DNA from: Gordonia rubripertincta
GTDB taxonomy: Bacteria > Actinomycetota > Actinomycetes > Mycobacteriales > Mycobacteriaceae
Length of the DNA: 64,000 nucleotides
Assembly (NCBI RefSeq): GCF_038024875.1
Contig: NZ_CP136136.1
Location: 4,154,001-4,218,000 of the forward strand
Direction of reading: 5' to 3'
Notes under the pieces: generated by a model
Told to the model about the DNA's origin: nothing
Database searches by the model: none
What the model saw: only the letters and a program-made list of their open reading frames with translations
Program-made: the position numbers and the translations under genes
Shown: piece after piece, positions 8,855-16,551 of the stretch
Numbering within the stretch: the stretch's first letter is position 1
Layout: every line of letters begins with the position of its first letter

Positions 8855-9592
8855 TTATCCCGATGTCGCCGGGATCGTGGCAGCGGCACCGGTCTCCCCA
8901 CCCACGACGGCGTCGTCGGAGGCCGCCTGGCCGTCGGCGGCGGGCGGGCGCGGTGTCGGGATCGACAGCTTCTGCGTGTTGTTCACGGTGTGCACGTACG
9001 GGCGCGACGAGGAGTACCGGACGACGCTGATCGACGCCGGTTCGACGACGATGCGCTGGAAGGCGTCGAGGTGGCTGCCCATGGCGTCGGCGATGATCGA
9101 CTTGATGACGTCGCCGTGCGAGCAGGCGACCCACACTCCGGACCCGTCCGGTCCGCCGTAGACACGGTCGAGTTCGCGGATGGCGCGCACCGCCCGCGCC
9201 TGGACGTCGGCGAGGCCCTCGCCATCGGGGAAGACCGCCGCCGACGGCTGCTGCTGGACGACCTTCCAGAGTGGTTCGGAGAGCAGCTCGGAGATGGAAC
9301 GTCCGGTCCAGCCGCCGTAGTCGACCTCGGCCAGGTCGTCGACGACGACCTCCGGCGGGCGGTCGCCGTTGGTGCCGAGAGCTGCCAGCAGTGGTGCGAC
9401 GGTCTCCGCGCAGCGGTCGAGTGGCGATCGCACCACCGCCTTGATCCCGGCGAGGTGGTCGCCCAGGCGGCTCACGAGGTCGTCGGCCTGTGCGCGGCCC
9501 CGGTCGTCGAGGTGGACTCCGGGGCTACGACCGGCGAGCACACCCGAGGTGTTCGCCGTCGAACGGCCGTGCCGGAGAAGGATCACGGTCAT
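8855..9592 (-). CDS. Histidine phosphatase family protein (phosphoglycerate mutase-like)
   Basis: A 245-residue member of the histidine phosphatase superfamily. The phospho-histidine motif is at the N-terminus (LLRHGRST, residues 5-12). Further conserved elements are LDDRGRAQA, the arginine in SPLDRCAETV, a YGGWTGRS loop and the second catalytic His in ACSHGDVIKS. It resembles the mycobacterial Rv2135c type. Mycobacterial relatives act as broad phosphatases, so a glycolytic mutase role is unlikely. The ATG is probably leaderless, since TATGGT (9599-9604, minus strand) lies 6 nt upstream. It heads the phosphatase-DUF3090-SCO1664 operon. Confidence 0.92.
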   Translation of the reverse strand: MTVILLRHGRSTANTSGVLAGRSPGVHLDDRGRAQADDLVSRLGDHLAGIKAVVRSPLDRCAETVAPLLAALGTNGDRPPEVVVDDLAEVDYGGWTGRSISELLSEPLWKVVQQQPSAAVFPDGEGLADVQARAVRAIRELDRVYGGPDGSGVWVACSHGDVIKSIIADAMGSHLDAFQRIVVEPASISVVRYSSSRPYVHTVNNTQKLSIPTPRPPAADGQAASDDAVVGGETGAAATIPATSG

Positions 9593-9650
9593 GCCACAAC
9601 CATAGGCATGCGCGCAGGCGACCCGCACACGACGAGGACCGTCGGGATCG

Positions 9651-10493
9651 TCAGGTCGCGGAGATCGCGCCGGTGGACAGCAGGATGATCAGGAGGACGC
9701 CGAGGATCACGCGGTAGGCGCCGAACCAGTTCATCGAGTGGTTGCCGACGAACTTCAACAGCCAGGCGATGGCGGCGTATCCGACGATGAACGCGACGAT
9801 CGTCGCGACCAGCAACTGGGGCCCGGTGGCCTCCATGCCCTCGCCGCTCGGATTGAACGCGTCCGGGAGGCTGAACAGGCCGGAAGCCGTCACCGCCGGG
9901 ATGGCCAGCAGGAACGAGAACCGAAACGCGGCCTCGCGTTCGAGGCCGAGGAACAGGCCCGCGCTGGCGGTCGCACCCGATCGGGAGACGCCGGGGACCA
10001 ACGCCAGGCACTGTGCGCCGCCCATCACCAGACCGTCGCGCAGCGTCAGCTTCTCCATCGGACGCTGCTTCTTGCCGTAACGCTCGGCCAGCCAGAACAC
10101 ACCCGCGAAGACGATCAGCATGATCGCCACCAGCCACAGGTTCCGGCCGGTCGTGCGGATCTGGTCCTTGAGGACGAAACCGATGACGCCGATCGGGATG
10201 GTCGCGAAGATCACATACCAACCGATGCGGTAGTCGAGGTTGCGCTCCTCGGCATGGAACAGACCGCGGAACCAGGCCACGATGATGCGGACGATGTCCT
10301 TGGCGAAGAACAGCAGCACGGCCGCCTCCGTACCGAGCTGGGTGACCGCGGTGAACGACGCCCCGGCGTCCTCTCCGAACATCAGTTCCGAGGCGATACG
10401 GAGATGCCCGGACGACGAGATCGGCAGGAACTCGGTGAGACCCTGTAACGCCCCGAGGACGATCGACTGGGTCCAGGTCATGGTGTCGGTCAC
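9651..10493 (-). CDS. uppP: Undecaprenyl-diphosphatase UppP (BacA)
   Basis: Integral membrane phosphatase that recycles undecaprenyl diphosphate to the monophosphate carrier used for peptidoglycan and arabinogalactan synthesis. It is also linked to bacitracin resistance. Both family signatures are present: the Glu-rich GLTEFLPISSSGHL near the N-terminus and PGVSRSGAT in the middle. About eight hydrophobic segments are seen, including YVIFATIPIGVIGFVL. The length is 276-280 residues. The GTG at 10493 is chosen because TAGCAT lies 8 nt upstream on the minus strand. The ATG at 10481 (MTWTQ) matches mycobacterial starts and is a good alternative. Divergent from the lipoprotein gene. Confidence 0.95.
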   Translation of the reverse strand: MTDTMTWTQSIVLGALQGLTEFLPISSSGHLRIASELMFGEDAGASFTAVTQLGTEAAVLLFFAKDIVRIIVAWFRGLFHAEERNLDYRIGWYVIFATIPIGVIGFVLKDQIRTTGRNLWLVAIMLIVFAGVFWLAERYGKKQRPMEKLTLRDGLVMGGAQCLALVPGVSRSGATASAGLFLGLEREAAFRFSFLLAIPAVTASGLFSLPDAFNPSGEGMEATGPQLLVATIVAFIVGYAAIAWLLKFVGNHSMNWFGAYRVILGVLLIILLSTGAISAT

Positions 10494-10593
10494 GGCGCCC
10501 GATGCTACGCGGAGCCCCGGTCGCCGACCCGGGTCGGCGACACGCGTCGACCCGCCTGAGCGTCGCACGCGAGCGGTCACGCAAGATGGGTTC

Positions 10594-11709
10594 ATGCACT
10601 CGTCTCGACGACCGCGCCCCCGTCACCAGCCACCGAGAGGTCTCGCACGGTTGCGGCGCCCGGTTTCCGCGGCTGCGACTCTCGCCGTGGGTGTGGCGAT
10701 GATCACGGCGTGCGGGTCGGATGACTCGGGCACCCCCGACGTCGCGACCGTCGCCCCCGCGACCGCGGTCGAGGCACCCGCGACATCCGAGCCGACCGGC
10801 CTCACGGTCCCCGCACCCGCCGGCTCCCGGGCGCTCGCCTCCTCCGGTCGTACCGTCGCCGTCGTCTCGCCGGACGGCAACGAACTTCTCCGCTTCGACG
10901 CCGCCCGCATGACCTCGCCTCCCACCCCGGTCCAGGTGCCGGGCCTGACCGCGCTCGCCCCGGACACCGACGGCGGCTACCTCGGCGTCGGACCGGGATC
11001 GCTGGTCGTCGTCGACGCCGAGGGCCGCGCCCGTACCGCCGAGCTCGACACCGACGAACCGACCGCGGTCGTACGTGCCGCGTCCGGCCAGATCGTCGTC
11101 GGAACCGCCGACGGCCGGGTCCTGATCTACGACGCCGAGTCCAACGGCGAGTTCCAGAAGAAGCACGACCTGCGCGAGTTCGTCCGCGTGGACTCCCTCA
11201 CCGCGGCCCCGGTCGCCGCCGAGGGCCTCGACGGACAGGTCGTCGTCCTCGACCGTGCGCAGTCGTCGGTGACCCCGATCGACCCGGAGTCCGGCGAACC
11301 CGGGCCCGCGCTGCGTGCCGGCAACGGCGCCACGAACTCGACGGTCGACCGTTTCGGCCGAATCCTGGTCGCGAACACCCGCGACGGCGAGATCCTCGGA
11401 TTCTTCGGGTCGCCGCTGGTCATGCGATTCCGCTACCCGGTGGCCGACGGCCCGTACGCCGTAGACTACGACGACACCCGCAACCTGCTCTGGGTGTCGA
11501 CAACCGGTGACAACGAGGTGGTTGCGTATGACCTGGCCGACGGCGAGCCGACCGAGAAGCAGCGGTTCGCGTCTGTCGTCCAGCCCGACACCATCACCGT
11601 CGACGACGCGGGCACCGTCTATGTCCTGTCGGGACGCGACGGCAAGCTCCAGGTCGTCCCGCCGCCCGGCACCCCTCTCGGTGTCACGCCGGTCGAGCCG
11701 GGTCGGTGA
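10594..11709 (+). CDS. LppL-like lipoprotein with beta-propeller repeats
   Basis: A 371-residue secreted lipoprotein. The twin-Arg-rich N-terminus and hydrophobic core (AAATLAVGVAMI) end in a lipobox, MITAC, placing the lipidated Cys near residue 44. The mature part contains repeats of NHL/YVTN beta-propeller type (for example TVAVVSPDGNELLRFD, QIVVGTADGRVLIYD, TITVDDAGTVYVLSGRDG). No enzymatic residues are evident, and ligand or protein binding at the cell surface is inferred. In M. tuberculosis lppL (Rv2138) sits at the same place beside pyrD. The ATG follows CAAGAT by 6 nt, so it may be leaderless. Confidence 0.88.
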   Translation: MHSSRRPRPRHQPPRGLARLRRPVSAAATLAVGVAMITACGSDDSGTPDVATVAPATAVEAPATSEPTGLTVPAPAGSRALASSGRTVAVVSPDGNELLRFDAARMTSPPTPVQVPGLTALAPDTDGGYLGVGPGSLVVVDAEGRARTAELDTDEPTAVVRAASGQIVVGTADGRVLIYDAESNGEFQKKHDLREFVRVDSLTAAPVAAEGLDGQVVVLDRAQSSVTPIDPESGEPGPALRAGNGATNSTVDRFGRILVANTRDGEILGFFGSPLVMRFRYPVADGPYAVDYDDTRNLLWVSTTGDNEVVAYDLADGEPTEKQRFASVVQPDTITVDDAGTVYVLSGRDGKLQVVPPPGTPLGVTPVEPGR

Positions 11710-11713
11710 CTGT

Positions 11714-11824
11714 GAGCACCGGCGCCGGGAACGACGAGAGCGGGCCGAATGAGTACCGGCGCCGGGAACGAAGAGAGCGGGCCGAACGAGTACCGGCGCC
11801 GGGAACGAAGAGAGCGGGCCGAAT
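11714..11824 (+). repeat. Three tandem copies of a 37-bp repeat
   Basis: Three consecutive 37-bp units occupy 11714-11750, 11751-11787 and 11788-11824. Each starts GAGTACCGGCGCCGGGAACG (GAGCACC in unit 1) and ends GCGGGCCGAAT (GAAC in unit 2). The copies differ by only a few bases. The array lies between the lipoprotein stop and the DUF5703 gene. The junction GAATGAGTAC recreates an ATG at a unit boundary, and the real DUF5703 start lies at the last boundary. Three units total 111 bp, a multiple of three, so a GTG at 11712 stays in frame with the gene. Confidence 0.95.
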
Positions 11825-12146
11825 GAGTACTGACCGACGGCCACACACCCGGCACTCCCGGACTTTCGCCCGTGTCGGCGCGAAGTACCCCGCCGGCTGG
11901 GAGGTCACCTCGGAGGACGTCGAGTACATCCTGCTGAAGCTGCCGCCGGACGTCACCCGGGTGACCGCTTCGATGCGACTCGCACTCGAGGCCGAGTTCG
12001 GCGGCTGGGAGCTCTCGCGGGTCCGCCTCTACTCAGACGGCACACGAAAGGTCCTGCTCAAGCGGAAACGTCCGCCGCGCGGGGCCCGCCCACTCGACGA
12101 GAACCGTTCCACCGACCACGATTCCCGGAGCGCCCAGGCATGCTGA
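11823..12146 (+). CDS. DUF5703 family protein
   Basis: About 107 residues. The core AGWEVTSEDVEYILLKLPPDVTRVTASMRL (split as AGWEVTSEDVEYILLKLPPD and VTRVTASMRL), followed by WELSRVRLYSDGTRKVLLKRK, is the small DUF5703 actinobacterial family of unknown function. It is basic at both ends and has no signal or membrane segment. The ATG at the end of the 37-bp repeat array is chosen because the conserved domain starts soon after. The in-frame GTG at 11712 would add 37 low-complexity residues encoded by the repeats. Its stop overlaps the pyrD start by 7 nt, so the two are translationally coupled. Confidence 0.8.
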   Translation: MSTDRRPHTRHSRTFARVGAKYPAGWEVTSEDVEYILLKLPPDVTRVTASMRLALEAEFGGWELSRVRLYSDGTRKVLLKRKRPPRGARPLDENRSTDHDSRSAQAC

Positions 12147-13276
12147 CCGCACGAACCGCCACCAAGGTGCTGATCGCACTCAACCGGCGGTGCTATCCCC
12201 TGCTGCTCAAATTGATGTTCCTGCTTCCGCCGGAACGCATCCATCACATCGTCTTCGTGCTGCTGCGCGCGGTGAGCCGGTTCTCGGTGATCTCGTTCCC
12301 GGTGGCCAAGCTGCTGGCCCACCACGATCCGGTCCTGCGCAGCCGGGTGTTCGGGGTGGATTTCCCGGTGCCCATCGGTCTGGCGGCCGGTTTCGACAAG
12401 ACCGCGGGAGCCGTGAACGCCTGGGGGCAGATCGGATTCGGCTTCGCGGAGATCGGCACCATCACCGGCCAGGGGCAACCCGGCAACCCGCAGCCGCGGC
12501 TGTTCCGGCTGCCCGCCGACCGTGCCCTCATCAACCGGATGGGCTTCAACAACCCGGGCGCGCACGTCGCCGCCGAACATCTCAAAGAGGTCCGGCGCGG
12601 TCCGGTGTCCGCACCGATCGGCGCCAACATCGGCAAGACCAAGGTGGTCGCGCTCGACCAGGCCATCGACGACTACCGGCTCTCGGCAAGCCTTCTCGGG
12701 CCACTTGCCGACTTCGTCGTCGTGAACGTGAGCTCACCCAACACCCCCGGGTTGCGTGACCTGCAGGCCGTCGACTCGCTGCGGCCGATCCTGGCCGCGG
12801 TGCAGGCCGAGGTCCACGTCCCGGTCCTGGTGAAGATCGCACCCGATCTCGTCGACGACGACATCGACGCGGTCGCCGACCTCGCCGTCGAGCTCGGGCT
12901 GGCCGGCATCGTCGCCACCAACACCACCATCGGCCGCGAAGGCCTGCGCACACCGGACGCCGAGGTGCGCGAGATCGGCGCGGGCGGTCTGTCGGGCGCC
13001 CCGGTCGCCGACCGGTCGCTGGCCGTCCTCATGCGCCTCTACGGCCGCGTGGGCGGGAAGATCGCGATCGTGAGTGTCGGCGGCATCGAGACCGTCGATC
13101 AGGCGTGGGAACGCATCTGTGCCGGCGCCGACCTGCTGCAGGTCTACACCGGGTTCATCTACGGCGGACCGCTGTGGCTGTACGAGCTGCACTCCGGTCT
13201 CGCCGAGCGGGTGCGTGCCGGCGGGTTCGCGTCGATCTCCGACGCGGTCGGCTGCGCCGCCACCCGGCAGCCCTAG
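12140..13276 (+). CDS. pyrD: Dihydroorotate dehydrogenase (quinone), class 2
   Basis: FMN enzyme of pyrimidine synthesis oxidising dihydroorotate to orotate with electrons passed to quinone at the membrane. The 378 residues include the N-terminal amphipathic membrane-binding extension of class 2 enzymes (LLLKLMFLLPPERIHHIVF), the FMN/substrate segment GLAAGFDKTAGAVNAW, the substrate-binding NRMGFNNPG, the catalytic Ser in NVSSPNTPGLRDLQ near residue 199, the FMN lysine in PVLVKIAPD, and the phosphate-binding GGIET and VYTGFIYGG. The start overlaps DUF5703 by 7 nt. A bidirectional terminator follows. Confidence 0.96.
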   Translation: MLTARTATKVLIALNRRCYPLLLKLMFLLPPERIHHIVFVLLRAVSRFSVISFPVAKLLAHHDPVLRSRVFGVDFPVPIGLAAGFDKTAGAVNAWGQIGFGFAEIGTITGQGQPGNPQPRLFRLPADRALINRMGFNNPGAHVAAEHLKEVRRGPVSAPIGANIGKTKVVALDQAIDDYRLSASLLGPLADFVVVNVSSPNTPGLRDLQAVDSLRPILAAVQAEVHVPVLVKIAPDLVDDDIDAVADLAVELGLAGIVATNTTIGREGLRTPDAEVREIGAGGLSGAPVADRSLAVLMRLYGRVGGKIAIVSVGGIETVDQAWERICAGADLLQVYTGFIYGGPLWLYELHSGLAERVRAGGFASISDAVGCAATRQP

Positions 13277-13287
13277 CGAATCGGCCT

Positions 13288-13334
13288 GACGACGAAGGCG
13301 TCCCGACCTCATCGGCCAGGACGCCTTTGTCGTC
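13288..13334. terminator. Bidirectional intrinsic terminator between pyrD and the PEBP gene
   Basis: A 16-bp stem with a single G-T wobble (13288-13303 pairing with 13319-13334) and a 15-nt loop lies between two convergent genes. The stem has an AAGG/CCTTT segment, giving a short T-rich stretch within the arm but no long T tail. It fits a factor-independent stop serving both strands. Confidence 0.7.
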
Positions 13335-13344
13335 GGTATCTGCG

Positions 13345-13890
13345 TCAGACGTTCTCGCTGGGCTGCTCGTAGGTGCCCACCAGGGTCGCGCGGGCGATCG
13401 CATGGGAGAACAGGTTGAAGCCGAGGTAGGCCGGGGTGGCTGACTCGGGGAGGTTCAGGGACTCGACGTCGACGGCGTGCACGACGATGAAGTAGCGGTG
13501 CGGTCCGTGTCCGGGGGGCGGCGCGGCACCGATGAAGCGGCGCAGCGAGGCGTCGTTGGTGAGGGTCACGGCTCCGTCGGGCAGACCCGACCCGTCCTCG
13601 TCACCGGCACCCTCGGGCAGGCTGGTGACCGAAACGGGGATGTCGGCGACGGCCCAGTGCCAGAAGCCCGATGCGGTGGGTGCATCGGGGTCGTAGACGG
13701 TGACCGCGAAAGATTTGGTCTCCGAGGGGAATCCGGACCAGCTCAACTGCGGTGACAGGTCCTCGCCGCCCGCGCCCATGATTCCGCTGACCTGACCGTT
13801 GGCCAGCGGTGAGCCGTCGGTGAGGCTCTCGGAGGTCAGCGTGAAACCGGGCAGATTCGGTAGCGGGGAGTACGGGTCGAAGGACGACAT
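13345..13890 (-). CDS. YbhB/YbcL family Raf kinase inhibitor-like protein (PEBP)
   Basis: A 181-residue phosphatidylethanolamine-binding-protein-like protein. The family's anion-pocket motifs are present: SPQLSWSGFPSETKSFAVTVYDPDAP and FWHWAVADIP (both within residues about 45-85), then GPHRYFIVVHAVDVESLNLP near residue 130. Role in bacteria is uncertain. The mycobacterial counterpart is Rv2140c. The start is firm, an ATG preceded by AAAGGTG. It lies downstream of the peptidase gene on the same strand. Confidence 0.92.
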   Translation of the reverse strand: MSSFDPYSPLPNLPGFTLTSESLTDGSPLANGQVSGIMGAGGEDLSPQLSWSGFPSETKSFAVTVYDPDAPTASGFWHWAVADIPVSVTSLPEGAGDEDGSGLPDGAVTLTNDASLRRFIGAAPPPGHGPHRYFIVVHAVDVESLNLPESATPAYLGFNLFSHAIARATLVGTYEQPSENV

Positions 13891-13950
13891 GTGTTCACCT
13901 TTCTGACGTTTCGCGCATCGGAACGATCTCCCGACACTGTATGCGAGAAC

Positions 13951-15286
13951 TCAGCTGTGGAGCAGGAAGTGTTCGAACACCTTCGTGCCGAACAGGACCG
14001 CGTCGACCGGCACACGCTCGTCGACGCCGTGGAACAGCGCCGCGAAGTCGAGGTCCGGCGGCAGTTGCAGCGGCGCGAACCCGAAGCAACGGATGCCCAG
14101 CTTCGCGAACGCCTTGGCATCGGTTCCGCCGGAGAGCATGTAGGGCACCGTCTTTCCCTGCTCGTCATGGGCGAGGATCGCGTTGTTCATGGCGTCGACG
14201 AGGTCGCCGTCGAACGTTGTCTCATACGAGTCGAGGTGGGTGATCCACTCCCGGGTGACGTTCGGGCCGATGAGTTCGTCGATCTCCTTCTCGAAAGCGG
14301 TCTGCCGTCCCGGCAGCACGCGGCAGTCGATGACGGCTTCGGCCTTCTGCGGGATGACGTTGGCCTTGTATCCGGCCTTGAGCATCGTCGGGTTGGCGGT
14401 GTCGCGCAGCGTCGCGCCGATGATGCGGGCGAGGTTGCCGAGCTTGAACAGCGACGTCTCCAGATCGGGCGCGTCGGGACTGAAGTCCAGCCCGGTCTCG
14501 GCGCTGACCTCGGCGAGGAACTGACTCACCGACTCCGTCATGACGAGCGGGAACGTGTGCCGGCCGATCCGGGCGACGGCCTCCGCGATCTCGGTGACCG
14601 CGTTGTCCGCGTGCAGGAACGAACCGTGACCGGCACGCGCCTCCGCGGTGAGACGCATCCAGCCCAGGCCTTTCTCGGCCGTCTCGACGAGGTACAGGCG
14701 CTTCTGGGGTGCCGTCGGGCCGGTCCACGGTCAGCGAGAAGCCGCCGACCTCGCCGACCGCCTCGGTGATCCCCTCGAAGAGGTCGGGCCTGTTCTCGAC
14801 GAGCCAGTGGGCACCCCAGGTGCCGCCGGCCTCTTCGTCGGCGAGGAAGGCGAAGACGATCTCGCGCGGCGGGACGGTGCCGTCGCGCTTGAACTGGCGG
14901 GCCAACGCAAGCGCCATCCCGGCCATGTCCTTCATGTCGACGGCACCGCGTCCCCAGATGTAGCCGTCCTTGACCGCACCGGAGAACGGGTGGACGCTCC
15001 AGTCCGCCGGCTCGGCGGGCACGACGTCGAGATGGGCGTGGATCAGGAGGGCACCGCGGTCGGAGTCAGGGGGTCCGGCGAGGCGTGCGAAGACGTTCCC
15101 GCGGCCCGGACGACCCGATTCGACGTACTGTGTGGTGTATCCCACTTCCTCGAGTTGCTGCGCCACCCATTTGGCGCACTCTTCCTCGCCTTTCGTGGTT
15201 TCCGGCTCCCCCGTGTTGGAGGTGTCGAACCGGATCAACCGGCTGACGAGATCGACTACTTCAGTGGTCGCAGACTGTGAAGACAC
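13951..15286 (-). pseudogene. M20 family metallopeptidase (DapE/ArgE-like), broken by one extra base
   Basis: Two reading frames together encode a complete protein of about 444 residues. The N-terminal part, GTG start at 15286, has the zinc motif LLIHAHLDVVPAEP and WGRGAVDMKDM, plus the catalytic Glu in FLADEEAGGTWGAHWL. The C-terminal part has WMRLTAEARAGHGSF, the dimerisation domain and LSGGTDAKAFAKLGIRCFGFAP with the last zinc His in LFHGVDE. The frame shifts near 14705: the minus strand reads CACCCCAGAAGCGC, and removing one A restores TPKRLYLVE. No residues are lost, so this is either a recent frameshift or a sequence error. It corresponds to Rv2141c. Confidence 0.85.
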
Positions 15287-15304
15287 CCCTCACTCCTACG
15301 GGAT

Positions 15305-15334
15305 TTGGGATACACGGGCAACCTCGGTTAGTGT
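15305..15334 (+). promoter_or_regulatory. Candidate promoter of tRNA-Leu
   Basis: TTGGGA (15305-15310) and TAGTGT (15329-15334) are separated by 18 nt, a sigma-70-type layout about 60 nt before the tRNA. The only evidence is motif match and spacing. The 60-nt stretch between box and tRNA shows no other gene. Confidence 0.4.
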
Positions 15335-15393
15335 TATCCCGCTGCCGCGAGATGGCGAGGAGAAATCCCCGCCGGAGCAACGCAGCAGAGCAA

Positions 15394-15479
15394 GTCCGAG
15401 TGGCGGAATGGCAGACGCGCTAGCTTGAGGTGCTAGTGTCCTATTAACGGACGTGGGGGTTCAAGTCCCCCCTCGGACA
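15394..15479 (+). tRNA. tRNA-Leu (anticodon GAG)
   Basis: An 86-nt class II tRNA. The acceptor stem GTCCGAG pairs with CTCGGAC and is followed by discriminator A (15479). The anticodon stem is CTAGC/GCTAG with loop TTGAGGT, so the anticodon GAG is at 15427-15429 and reads CUC/CUU leucine codons. A long variable arm (GTGTCCTATTAACGGAC region) and a T arm with GGTTCAAGTCC are present. CCA is not encoded. Class II shape plus GAG makes leucine certain over serine. Confidence 0.96.
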
Positions 15480-15488
15480 CCGCAGATC

Positions 15489-15530
15489 AACGAGAAAACC
15501 CCCCGGCTCCGGCCGGGGGGTTTTCTCGTT
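15489..15530 (+). terminator. Strong terminator after tRNA-Leu
   Basis: A perfect 19-bp stem (15489-15507 with 15512-15530) and a 4-nt loop. The arm includes AAAACCCCCC/GGGGGGTTTT, so a run of T follows the G-rich side on the plus strand and equally on the minus strand. It can stop the tRNA transcript on one side and the convergent MscS gene on the other. Confidence 0.85.
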
Positions 15531-15541
15531 GTCGGGGGTAC

Positions 15542-16471
15542 TCAGGTGCCGGCGTTCTCGAGCACCGATCCCCAGGCGCGCGAGTACGGCAGATCGATGT
15601 TGTTCTCCACGAAGGCCTGCAGGATGGCGCGTCGCAGCCGGCGCTGGACGGCCCACTGCCCGTTCGGCTTGGTCTTGACCGTCAGGCGCAGGACGATCTG
15701 ATCCGAGGACACCTCTTGCACGCCGAGCATCTCGATGGCGCCCAGGATGTCGGTGTCGTCGTCTTCGACGGCCAGACGTGCCGCCTCGGCGGCGACCCGC
15801 TGCGCCTTGTCGATATCCGCGCCCGGTGCGACCGGGGTGTCGACGCGGGCGACCGCGAACTCCTGACTCATGTTGCCGACGCGGGCGATCTCGCCGTTGC
15901 GGACGTACCAGAGGGTGCCGTCGATGTCGCGCAGCGTGGTGACCCGAAGGCCCACGGTCTCCACCTCGCCGATGGCCTCGCCGAGGTCGACGATGTCACC
16001 GACCCCGTACTGGTCCTCGAGGAGCATGAAGACGCCGGTGACGAAGTCCCGGACCAGGTTCTGCGCACCGAAGCCGATCGCGAGACCCACGATGCCGGCG
16101 GAGGCGATGAACGGCGCGATGTTGACGCCGAGGACGCTCAGCACCGACAACACCACCCACACGAGCAGCACGATCGACACGGTCGACTTCAGCACCGAGC
16201 CGATGGTGGCGGCTCGTTGCGCGCGCCTGGCGGCGATCTGGGCGCTGCGTTCGGTCGTCACCGTCTTGGTGCGCAGACCCCGCATGAGTGCCGCTCCGCG
16301 TGACTTCTCGCCGTCCCGGGAACGCGGACGCGTCGCGCGGTCGATGGTGCGGTGAATGGCGTAACGCACGACCAGTGCGACCAGGATGTAGGCCGCGATG
16401 CGGATCGGGTTCTCGATGATCCATTCGCGATTCGTGTCGGTCCATTCGAAGGTCAGATTCTGAATGGTCAT
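15542..16471 (-). CDS. Small-conductance mechanosensitive channel (MscS family)
   Basis: A 309-residue membrane channel for osmotic release. After a first hydrophobic helix (IRIAAYILVALVVRYAI), a basic linker and a second helix (IVLLVWVVLSVLSVLGV), the pore helix with the Gly/Ala pattern FIASAGIVGLAIGFGAQNLV is typical of MscS TM3. The beta domain follows with DQYGVGDIVDL and LRDIDGTLWYVRNGEI. The C-terminal domain is alpha/beta. The ATG lies 6 nt after TACGGT (16478-16483, minus strand), so it is probably leaderless. Starts upstream to 16516 are in frame but less likely. Confidence 0.92.
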   Translation of the reverse strand: MTIQNLTFEWTDTNREWIIENPIRIAAYILVALVVRYAIHRTIDRATRPRSRDGEKSRGAALMRGLRTKTVTTERSAQIAARRAQRAATIGSVLKSTVSIVLLVWVVLSVLSVLGVNIAPFIASAGIVGLAIGFGAQNLVRDFVTGVFMLLEDQYGVGDIVDLGEAIGEVETVGLRVTTLRDIDGTLWYVRNGEIARVGNMSQEFAVARVDTPVAPGADIDKAQRVAAEAARLAVEDDDTDILGAIEMLGVQEVSSDQIVLRLTVKTKPNGQWAVQRRLRRAILQAFVENNIDLPYSRAWGSVLENAGT

Positions 16472-16551
16472 GCCCCGACCGTACGGACGATGAGATCGTT
16501 GTCCAGTCGGGACCATCCCGAGATCGGCGGCGTCGGCGCCGAAAACCGTTG

